Positions 8,655 through 15,234 of a stretch of 64,000 nt of DNA are shown here, in pieces (the stretch's first letter is position 1; each line of letters opens with the position of its first letter). A program made the position numbers and the translations under genes. Origin of the DNA: Pseudomonas khorasanensis (GTDB lineage Bacteria; Pseudomonadota; Gammaproteobacteria; Pseudomonadales; Pseudomonadaceae). The notes below the pieces were generated by a model. It did no database searches, had not been told where the DNA came from, and saw nothing but the letters and a program-made list of their open reading frames with translations. The DNA lies in assembly GCF_014268505.2 (NCBI RefSeq), contig NZ_JABWQP020000001.1, forward strand, positions 372,001 through 436,000. Direction: 5' to 3'.

Positions 8655-8778
8655 CTGCCTCAAGGTTGTACCTGCGGGTTGTGTCGTTTCACCGGTTTTC
8701 TGATTTTTTTGAAAAATATTCAATTAAATCAACACTTTAAGAAAACTTGTGACATAATGCGCCCCGTAACGAAGCGAA

Positions 8779-8854
8779 GGGTGATTAGCTCAGCTGGGAG
8801 AGCGTCTGCCTTACAAGCAGAATGTCGGCGGTTCGATCCCGTCATCACCCACCA
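8779..8854 (+). tRNA. tRNA-Val (anticodon TAC), copy 2
   Basis: Same 76-base sequence as copy 1. A -10-like CATAAT (8753-8758) lies 20 bases upstream, but I see no convincing -35 at the right distance. The leader GTAACGAAGCGAA resembles that of copy 1, so the repeated unit includes some upstream sequence. Confidence 0.97.
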
Positions 8855-8873
8855 TTCGTTTCAAGCGTTTCGC

Positions 8874-8950
8874 GCAGCGGTAGTTCAGTCGGTTAGAATA
8901 CCGGCCTGTCACGCCGGGGGTCGCGGGTTCGAGTCCCGTCCGCTGCGCCA
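8874..8950 (+). tRNA. tRNA-Asp (anticodon GTC), copy 2
   Basis: Same 77-base sequence as copy 1, acceptor GCAGCGG/CCGCTGC and anticodon GTC, nineteen bases after tRNA-Val copy 2. The bases after it (ATATTCGGTA) also match those after copy 1, showing that the whole pair was duplicated. Confidence 0.97.
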
Positions 8951-8986
8951 TATTCGGTATCTGGAACTGAACGCCAGATACCACGG

Positions 8987-9012
8987 AAAGCCCGCCTTGT
9001 GCGGGCTTTTTG
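8987..9012 (+). terminator. Rho-independent terminator of the second tRNA pair
   Basis: AAAGCCCGC (8987-8995), loop CTTGT, GCGGGCTTT (9001-9009) and more T. Confidence 0.88.
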
Positions 9013-9044
9013 TTGTCCGGGATTCAGCAATCTCAGGGACGCCG

Positions 9045-10214
9045 CTACTGCGTGGCATTTCGGCTGTGCCGATAATCACTCACCGCTTCATACACCGCCT
9101 TGCGCAAGCGATTGATGCCGCCAATCGGCCGATGTGCCTCGATCCCGAACCACGGATTGAACGACAGGTTGTCGCATTGCAGATTCAGGGCGGGTGTATC
9201 GAAATCCTGTGGTGGCAAAGTTATCCGCGCCACGGTTTCGAACGGTGCATCCTGCTCACGCCATTCCACGCTGGTGTCTTCGATCGGCATGTACTTGTTT
9301 GCATCCTGGCGCTGGATCTGCAAAGCGAAACAGGCCGGCACCCGATCCGTCGACAGCTGCTGAGTCAGAGCGCTGCGCAAAAAGTTTGGCAGGTCGTGAT
9401 TCTGCCTGGGCAATGCATAAGCCGGACAACTGTCCGGATCCGGCATGACACGGAATTTGGCATTGGCCTCTCCAAACTTGTACGGCGATACCGAAAAGTA
9501 CGTCGTCCCGGTCAGGCTGTCTGGCGGCGGTGACAGAGTGGCCAGCGCAATAAACAGATGGCGGACCTGCCAGGTGCGCGGATCCCATGCCGGAAAAAAC
9601 GCCATGATCTTCTTCCCGTCAGCCTGCGCCGCCACATTCTGACGGTATTCGGCGACATCGCTGACAAAGAAATTCGGGTGGCTGAACATGACAAAGTCCT
9701 GTTCATGCTGGTCCTGGCGGTTGCCGAGCAATTGTTTTCCGGGAACGTCGAGCAGTTTGATCGCCATGCCCCGGGCATCGCGGATGCTATCGAATTGCGG
9801 ATAGGCGTTGCCATTGGACAGCCGGATCATCGCGTCCCACGTTTTGCCCGGCTCGCTGAACACACCTTGTCGCAGCGACTGTGCCAGGTCAGGCAATACT
9901 TGCACCTGAGCCCTCACACAACCATGCGCCTTGGCATGGGCGTCACGCAGATAACGGGTGCCCTCACGGTGTTGATCGACGATGCGGACCGCCGTCTGAA
10001 TTATTCCCTGAGTCATCGCCGCCTCGCCCGGCGGAATCTGCTCCAGTGCCGACACCGGCCCGCGATGCTGCCAGGCAAACCACGCGCTAGCGATTGCCCA
10101 GCAAAGGACGCCGATGACGAGCAGGATCAGCAGCGTTTTGCCGAGCAAACGTCCCAGCCACCACCAGCAACGGGCGAGCAGTGGCGGTTCCTTTTTGAAC
10201 GTCGGCATGATCAT
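9045..10214 (-). CDS. Catalase-superfamily protein with N-terminal membrane anchor
   Basis: 389 residues. One hydrophobic helix (about residues 24-50) anchors it in the inner membrane; the rest resembles small haem-binding catalase-like proteins (SrpA group): AHAKAHGCVRAQVQVLP carries the distal His, and WDAMIRLSNGNAYPQFDSI and RDARGMAIKLLDVPGK are typical of the fold. Function probably peroxidase-like or peroxide-dependent oxidation in the periplasm. ATGA overlap with the upstream di-haem cytochrome (stop at 10211) shows one operon and suggests a shared redox role. Substrate unknown. Confidence 0.8.
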   Translation of the reverse strand: MIMPTFKKEPPLLARCWWWLGRLLGKTLLILLVIGVLCWAIASAWFAWQHRGPVSALEQIPPGEAAMTQGIIQTAVRIVDQHREGTRYLRDAHAKAHGCVRAQVQVLPDLAQSLRQGVFSEPGKTWDAMIRLSNGNAYPQFDSIRDARGMAIKLLDVPGKQLLGNRQDQHEQDFVMFSHPNFFVSDVAEYRQNVAAQADGKKIMAFFPAWDPRTWQVRHLFIALATLSPPPDSLTGTTYFSVSPYKFGEANAKFRVMPDPDSCPAYALPRQNHDLPNFLRSALTQQLSTDRVPACFALQIQRQDANKYMPIEDTSVEWREQDAPFETVARITLPPQDFDTPALNLQCDNLSFNPWFGIEAHRPIGGINRLRKAVYEAVSDYRHSRNATQ

Positions 10215-12028
10215 GGCAGTTGCGCCTCCAGAGGGCCGCCCAGCACTTTCAGGTATTCGAGCAGCGCCCAGCGCTCCTCGGGCTGGAGGAGTCGGCCGAT
10301 CACCCCGTTACCGCGTTCGCCGGCGCGGAATTCGTGGCCGCTGTTGTGATTGCCGCTGATGCGCGTGTCGAACAGGAAGCCATTGGTGAAAGCCTCCGTT
10401 CGGTACCCGAGGTGACGCGGATCGTATTCGACCGTGCCCTTATAGAAGGTTATCGCCCGTTCATCTTGCGGTGAGAGCAACTGATAAAGGCTGGGCACCG
10501 AACCGTTGTGCAGAAACGGCGCGGTCGCCCACACGCCCGCCAGCGGTCTGGCCTTGTAAGCAACCTTCTCGCGCACCCCGATTGGCAGGCCGAAACCGTC
10601 CAGTCCAGGTTTTTCCGCCGGCGTGACGCTGGCTTCGCGATAAGCGCGGTTTCCCACGAACGCGGTGACGTAAGCCAAGCCCTTGGCCGCCGACAATTGG
10701 CTCAGATCGAGCGGTTCTTTTGGGGCGGGGTCCAGCCTCACATCCATCTTTTCCAACTCTTTTACATCCCATTGCAGCGCTGTCAGGTCGAACCGGTGGC
10801 TGGCGATGTTGTTGGCCGCGTTCGGGTCAGTGCCGATGACGTCCACGGGCAGCATGCTCAAATGCTGAACCCAGCGATCGCCCTCTCGGGATTGGCGCGG
10901 AACGTGGCAGCCTGCGCAGTTTTCGGCAAATAGCGTGCGGCCGGTGGCGGCGAGCGGTTTGTCGATAGCGCCGAAAAGATCCTCGGGCCACGCTGGCGGC
11001 TTCAGTTGCTGCAAGGTTTCCTCGATGGTGTGCAAATCGCGAACCCGCACGCTGGAAGGGTAGCGATCGTCGCCTTGCAGCAGTTGGCGGTTGGCGTCGA
11101 AGAAATTCAGGGTGGCGCCAACGCCCAGCGCTTCGCCGATATTGCGCGCCATCGGCTGCTGGGCCGAGCCGTTCCATTGCACCCAATCGAAAGTCCACAT
11201 GTCCCACAGCTGTGGGTAATCCACCGGGGCATCGGCCACACGGTAGTTGTCAGGGGAAATGGCATCGCCAAACGTCGCGTTGGCAATCCGTCCGAATGCA
11301 TCGGTGCGCCCCGGGCCTTCCTCGGTCGGGTAGAGCCCGCGATGGGTGTCGTTCCAGGCCACTTGGAGGAAGGTGTTCAGCGAAGTTCTGAAATCTTTGC
11401 GCAATTGCGCGTGGCGAGCGTCGTAATCGTTGCCGAGCACCTGGCGGGCAAAGCGCTCGAATTTCCACGGGTTGTAGTAAGTCGAGGCGAGACTGGCGAC
11501 CAAGGCCTGTCCGAAACTGCCGCCGCGCAACGTAGGAACGCTTGAAGGCAATACATGTTGCGCGGTACCGCCATCAATCCGCACGGCTTGACCTTTGAAG
11601 CGCAGTTCGCCGGTGTGGCAAGCGGCGCAGGTGATGTCCAGATAGTGCTCTGAACTGCCAGGGTTCTGATGTCGGGCAAAGCCAACAGGCAGATTACCGG
11701 GGTTGGTTGCCGTCGCTTTTTGCTGCGGGTCGACCAGAAAACCGAAACGGGCGAGATACTCCGGTGAGGCGAATCGTTGCTCGGAGAAGGGCAGTTCCAG
11801 CGCCTGGAACCACTCGTAACGCAGGCCTTTGACTTGCGTGCCCTGTGGCGTGAAATAGTAGGTCTGCCGTTGCTCCTCGCTCCATTGATCCAGGTAACGT
11901 ACCTGTTGGGGCGGGGTGTAGAAAGGGAGTTTCGGGTTGGCGACGTAGTACAGAATCACCGCAACGGCGAGTCCCAGTAGTACGGCCATCAAAACGAGAA
12001 CGCGGAAAAAGAGGCGCAAGATAAACAT
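10211..12028 (-). CDS. Di-haem c-type cytochrome (CCP/RoxA-like)
   Basis: 605 residues. An N-terminal hydrophobic helix (residues 5-30) serves as signal or anchor. Two CXXCH haem sites: CAACH at 134-138 and CAGCH at 371-375. The length, well above the roughly 330 residues of classical cytochrome c peroxidase, and the layout resemble the di-haem cytochromes related to rubber oxygenase RoxA. It is translationally coupled to the catalase-like gene. It may be a periplasmic peroxidase or oxygenase; which is not decided here. Confidence 0.82.
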   Translation of the reverse strand: MFILRLFFRVLVLMAVLLGLAVAVILYYVANPKLPFYTPPQQVRYLDQWSEEQRQTYYFTPQGTQVKGLRYEWFQALELPFSEQRFASPEYLARFGFLVDPQQKATATNPGNLPVGFARHQNPGSSEHYLDITCAACHTGELRFKGQAVRIDGGTAQHVLPSSVPTLRGGSFGQALVASLASTYYNPWKFERFARQVLGNDYDARHAQLRKDFRTSLNTFLQVAWNDTHRGLYPTEEGPGRTDAFGRIANATFGDAISPDNYRVADAPVDYPQLWDMWTFDWVQWNGSAQQPMARNIGEALGVGATLNFFDANRQLLQGDDRYPSSVRVRDLHTIEETLQQLKPPAWPEDLFGAIDKPLAATGRTLFAENCAGCHVPRQSREGDRWVQHLSMLPVDVIGTDPNAANNIASHRFDLTALQWDVKELEKMDVRLDPAPKEPLDLSQLSAAKGLAYVTAFVGNRAYREASVTPAEKPGLDGFGLPIGVREKVAYKARPLAGVWATAPFLHNGSVPSLYQLLSPQDERAITFYKGTVEYDPRHLGYRTEAFTNGFLFDTRISGNHNSGHEFRAGERGNGVIGRLLQPEERWALLEYLKVLGGPLEAQLP

Positions 12029-12288
12029 CCTTGTCGAATTGTTGCGCTGTTATGCCTGAGCTACGACTGCTGGGCAAGTGGCCATTACGCCAGATGCAGA
12101 GCCGGGAGCCAGCGATCCATGTCGGCTACGGATGACAGAAGCTTCATCAAGCCTTTGCCAAAATGCGTTTTAATCCCTGAACTTATCAGAAGATTCCTGC
12201 TCTCATGCCGGTAGCCATTGGTCGTGGCGGCCTGATAAGCTCGCGGCTTTACTCGATTGCCCATTCGGCGCATGAACAAGGAAATAGC

Positions 12289-13005
12289 ATGAAACAGCAT
12301 CGGTTGGCGGCGGCGGTAGCCCTGGTTAGCCTGGTACTTGCGGGTTGTGATTCGCAGACCAGCGTAGAGCTGAAAACCCCGGCGCAGAAAGCTTCCTACG
12401 GCATCGGCCTGAACATGGGCAAAAGCCTTGCTCAGGAAGGCATGGATGATCTGGACTCCAAAGCGGTAGCCCAGGGCATCGAAGATGCCGTTGGCAAGAA
12501 AGAACAGAAGCTGAAAGATGACGAACTGGTCGAAGCTTTCGCCGCGCTGCAAAAGCGTGCCGAAGAGCGTATGGCCAAAATGAGCGAAGAGTCGGCAGCC
12601 GCCGGCAAGAAGTTCCTCGAAGAAAACGGCAAGAAAGCAGGTGTAACCACTACCGCTTCCGGCCTGCAGTACGAAGTAGTGAAGAAAGCCGATGGCGCGC
12701 AGCCTAAGCCGACCGACGTCGTGACTGTTCATTACACCGGCAAGCTCACCAACGGCACCGTATTCGACAGCTCGGTCGAGCGCGGCAGCCCGATTGACCT
12801 GCCGGTCAGCGGCGTGATCCCGGGCTGGGTTGAAGGTCTGCAACTGATGCACGTTGGCGAGAAGTACAAACTGTACATCCCTAGCGATCTGGCTTATGGC
12901 GCTCAGTCGCCAAGCCCGGCAATCCCGGCCAACTCGGTTCTGGTTTTCGACCTGGAACTGCTGGCCATCAAGGATCCAGCCAAAGAAGACGCCGCTGCCA
13001 AGTAA
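12289..13005 (+). CDS. FKBP-type peptidyl-prolyl isomerase, lipoprotein
   Basis: 238 residues from ATG 12289 (MKQHRLAAAVALV), preceded by AAGGA; the longer frame from 12205 hides the signal peptide. The signal ends in the lipobox LVLAGC, so the protein is lipid-anchored. Residues about 25-125 form the FKBP N-terminal dimerisation helices (FkpA/Mip type), and about 130-235 the FKBP domain with VHYTGKLTNGTVFDSS and IPGWVEGLQLM. It catalyses proline isomerisation and chaperones envelope proteins. A strong terminator follows, so it is monocistronic. Confidence 0.92.
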   Translation: MKQHRLAAAVALVSLVLAGCDSQTSVELKTPAQKASYGIGLNMGKSLAQEGMDDLDSKAVAQGIEDAVGKKEQKLKDDELVEAFAALQKRAEERMAKMSEESAAAGKKFLEENGKKAGVTTTASGLQYEVVKKADGAQPKPTDVVTVHYTGKLTNGTVFDSSVERGSPIDLPVSGVIPGWVEGLQLMHVGEKYKLYIPSDLAYGAQSPSPAIPANSVLVFDLELLAIKDPAKEDAAAK

Positions 13006-13021
13006 CACGCAACGGCTTCGA

Positions 13022-13053
13022 CAACAGCGCCTCGCTTATGCGGGGCGTTGTTG
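13022..13053 (+). terminator. Hairpin terminator after the FKBP gene
   Basis: CAACAGCGCCTCGC (13022-13035), loop TTAT, GCGGGGCGTTGTTG (13040-13053): a 14-bp stem with two G-T pairs. The T-tract is short, so termination may be imperfect. Bases 13054-13254 hold a second hairpin (GGGC-TTTTTTA ... TAAAAAA-C-GCCC, 13164-13192) and no gene. Confidence 0.75.
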
Positions 13054-13254
13054 CGTCTGGATGGCGGTGAAGGTAAACAGAGCGAACTGACGTTGATCAG
13101 CACAGTCATAGCATTGAGGCTGCCCGCGCTAGACGCCCTGAGCCGCCAAGTCAATGAAATGTTGGGCTTTTTTATGTGAGTAAAAAACGCCCGATCTGAG
13201 CGCAGCCCTTATGAAACGGGGCTCTCAGCGCTGAAATGCAGCTCTGTTCACAAG

Positions 13255-13279
13255 GTTATCCACAATTTGTGTGGATAAC
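13255..13279. promoter_or_regulatory. Facing pair of consensus DnaA boxes
   Basis: TTATCCACA at 13256-13264 and TGTGGATAA at 13270-13278 are both exact DnaA-box consensus, in opposite orientation, five bases apart; with flanking G and C the arms are 10 bp. The site ends 20 bases before the DUF1232 start codon, so bound DnaA could control that gene. A coincidental palindrome for another regulator is possible. Confidence 0.55.
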
Positions 13280-13298
13280 ATTTCAACGGGAAGAATAG

Positions 13299-13754
13299 AT
13301 GAAAGCTCCGTGGAATTTCGCTCGATTCCTGCCCTTGGCCGGTCGCCTGCTGGCGCGTGGACGTCTGCCGACCCTGCTGTTTGCCGTTGCCAGCAAAGGT
13401 GCCGCGCAAGGCAATCGTCTTGGCAAGCTGAAAGATGACCTGCGCTTGCTGCAATCGCTCTGCTTGGCCTACTGGCGCGGGGAGTACCGCGCGATCAGTG
13501 CCAAGTCGCTGATCTCGGTCGTGGCGGGTCTGATGTATTTCCTCAGCCCCGTTGATGCCATTCCGGACTTCATCCCCATGTTCGGCATGCTCGATGACAT
13601 TGCCGTCCTCGCCTGGCTGATGAAAACGCTTGATGACGAACTCAATGCCTTCCGCCTGTGGCGCAAGCGCCAGCAACCGGAGAAGCTGGCGGTCGTCGAG
13701 CGCCTGCCTGACACGCCCGAACAATTGCAGCTCCAAGGCCCGAAAAAGCCCTGA
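13299..13754 (+). CDS. DUF1232 (YkvA-type) membrane protein
   Basis: 151 residues. The centre, YFLSPVDAIPDFIPMFGMLDDI, is the diagnostic DUF1232 segment (about residues 85-105), flanked by short hydrophobic stretches; the N-terminus is basic (MKAPWNFARFLPLAGRLLARG). Family members are small membrane-associated proteins without a settled function. Purine-rich ACGGGAAG precedes the ATG. It stands directly behind the DnaA-box pair, an unusual upstream element for this family as far as I know. Confidence 0.88.
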   Translation: MKAPWNFARFLPLAGRLLARGRLPTLLFAVASKGAAQGNRLGKLKDDLRLLQSLCLAYWRGEYRAISAKSLISVVAGLMYFLSPVDAIPDFIPMFGMLDDIAVLAWLMKTLDDELNAFRLWRKRQQPEKLAVVERLPDTPEQLQLQGPKKP

Positions 13755-13878
13755 CTGACAAAGACTGCCTGTAGATAGCTTTGTAGATAGATACCCCCCG
13801 CGACCTTGGCCGCTGTTAGGATTACACTTCTAGGGAAAAGTGCCGACTCGCTAAGTGTTGTTGTCCTACGGGGTAGTC

Positions 13879-14217
13879 ATGGATATTCAGATAATTGCAC
13901 GCGATGGCGAACCCGAATACGCGGTTCTGCCGTGGGCTCAATATCAGGCTCTACTGAAAGCAGCAGGTATCAACGAAACACCGGCGCAGCGGCCAGCAGC
14001 GCCGCTCACCGCCTCAACAGAACCTCTTCCGGGTCTGGATCAATTACGCAGTTTGCGCGAAGGTAAGGGCATCGCCATCGAGGCGCTGGCCCGCACGGTA
14101 GGCATCAGCCCGTCTTATCTGGCCATGATCGAAAGTGGTGAGCGTCAACCCGACGCTGCGATTCGCCGCAGCCTGGCCTGGGAACTGACGGTGCCAGGGT
14201 GGAGGGATGAATCGTGA
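13879..14217 (+). CDS. HTH (XRE-type) protein with antitoxin-like N-terminus
   Basis: 112 residues from ATG 13879 (MDIQIIARDGEPEYAVLPW). The first 30 residues (...PEYAVLPWAQYQALLKAAG) resemble the Phd/YefM-type antitoxin arm, and residues about 57-105 form a Cro/CI helix-turn-helix (LRSLREGKGIAIEALARTVG then PSYLAMIESGERQPD). This combination usually marks an autoregulating DNA-binding protein. Its stop overlaps the GTG start of the next gene (14214), so the two are coupled. Confidence 0.82.
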   Translation: MDIQIIARDGEPEYAVLPWAQYQALLKAAGINETPAQRPAAPLTASTEPLPGLDQLRSLREGKGIAIEALARTVGISPSYLAMIESGERQPDAAIRRSLAWELTVPGWRDES

Positions 14218-14585
14218 GCGTACGCATCAGTCGTCAACATTGGGACGGATTGCTGGGGGAACTGGACCAGGCGCGCCGTCAGCGCCATCTTCTGACGTAT
14301 CGAGCGCTGCTGGAGCGTTTGCAGCTGCCGACACCGGCAATGCAAACCCTGACGGCGGCGCTTGAGCATCTGGCCGCACTGGATGCAAAAGCCGAGCAGC
14401 CGTTGCGCAGTTCTCTGGTGATCAGCCAAGGCGCCAGTCGTTTGCCACGTACCGGTTTTTTTGAATGTGTCGAGCGTCTGGGCCGGTTTTCCGGGCCTTC
14501 GGACGGCGTGGCTGCGGCGTCCTGGCACGCGTCTGAAGTCGTCCGCGTCTTCGAATACGAGTACCCGGAATCGGCGGAGGCCTGA
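14214..14585 (+). CDS. Conserved hypothetical protein, coupled to the HTH gene
   Basis: 123 residues from GTG 14214, four bases of overlap with the HTH gene. Mostly helical, rich in Leu, Ala and Arg in the first two thirds (LGELDQARRQRHLLTYRALLERLQLP); the last third is more polar (FFECVERLGRF ... WHASEVVRVFEYEYPE). No family recognised and no signal or membrane segment. The overlap suggests it partners the HTH protein; a toxin role is possible but no catalytic motif is visible. Confidence 0.7.
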   Translation: MSVRISRQHWDGLLGELDQARRQRHLLTYRALLERLQLPTPAMQTLTAALEHLAALDAKAEQPLRSSLVISQGASRLPRTGFFECVERLGRFSGPSDGVAAASWHASEVVRVFEYEYPESAEA

Positions 14586-14993
14586 GTGTTCCTGCGCCTG
14601 AAGGCGCGAGCCGGTTACTGGTTGGCTCGCAGGCTGTTTCATTGGTCGTGGTTTGTTCGCCAGCCGCGCGGCTGGCGCTGGCTTGAGGGACAGTTTGCGC
14701 GCATGGCCAATCTTGGCGATGTCGGTGCACAAAGCTTCTATGGGCATATCCTGACCTTTCGCGGCGTCGGTCTGGGCGCGCGCGAAGAAGGCGTGCGTTT
14801 GCTGCGTCTGGCGGCGCTGGCCGGGGATGGCAAAGCGGCTTATCAATTGGGTGTCATCAGCCTTGCTGGCACGCCGAGCAAAGCGCCGGATCCCGTTGAA
14901 GCCGCCCGTTGGTGGCGGATGGCCGCCAAGGCCGGCCATCCTTTGGCGGAGCTGAAACTGCAACAGCTGAAGGCTGGAGATTCAACGCAGTAA
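14586..14993 (+). CDS. Sel1-like repeat (TPR) protein
   Basis: 135 residues from GTG 14586, directly after the previous stop. Residues about 48-125 contain two or more Sel1-type repeats: GDVGAQSFYGHILTFRGVGL, DGKAAYQLGVISLAGTPS, and EAARWWRMAAKAGHPLAELK. Sel1 repeats form protein-binding solenoids. The N-terminal 35 residues are basic and aromatic. Third gene of the operon begun at 13879 and closed by a strong terminator. Confidence 0.8.
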   Translation: MFLRLKARAGYWLARRLFHWSWFVRQPRGWRWLEGQFARMANLGDVGAQSFYGHILTFRGVGLGAREEGVRLLRLAALAGDGKAAYQLGVISLAGTPSKAPDPVEAARWWRMAAKAGHPLAELKLQQLKAGDSTQ

Positions 14994-15015
14994 ATCCAGT
15001 TATGTCTGTCCCGAT

Positions 15016-15049
15016 AAACGCGGCGTGAGGTTTTCCTCACGCCGCGTTT
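15016..15049 (+). terminator. Strong hairpin terminator after the Sel1 gene
   Basis: AAACGCGGCGTGAGG (15016-15030), loop TTTT, exact complement to 15049: a perfect 15-bp stem able to work in both directions. Confidence 0.88.
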
Positions 15050-15186
15050 GCGTTTTAGCCTGGGCGTTAATCGCTTGATCTTCGATTGCAGATTTGTCCT
15101 ACGCCCTTTGCCTACTCGCCTGACTTCTTTCCTTTTTGATCCCCCGCACAGTTCCCGCGACTAATTTTCTGCGCGAGGGACCGCTC

Positions 15187-15234
15187 ATGCTCCAGCCCGT
15201 TATCCGACCCCACCTGTCTTTGCGCGTGTGTTGA
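15187..15234 (+). CDS. Possible short leader ORF coupled to the Rhs gene
   Basis: ATG 15187 has the best ribosome-binding site of the region (GAGGGA six to seven bases upstream) and reads 15 codons (MLQPVIRPHLSLRVC) to a TGA that overlaps the Rhs ATG as TGATG at 15232-15236. It is either a coupling peptide or the displaced N-terminus of the Rhs protein after a one-base frameshift. Confidence 0.3.
   Translation: MLQPVIRPHLSLRVC

Noticed and set aside
8679..9533. 284-codon frame across the second tRNA pair
   Set aside because: It reads through tRNA-Val, tRNA-Asp and a terminator and then antisense to the catalase-like gene.
12029..12288. 260-base gap before the FKBP gene
   Set aside because: Looked for an RNA gene or small ORF; saw only promoter-like AT-rich patches and an extended frame that hides the lipoprotein signal.
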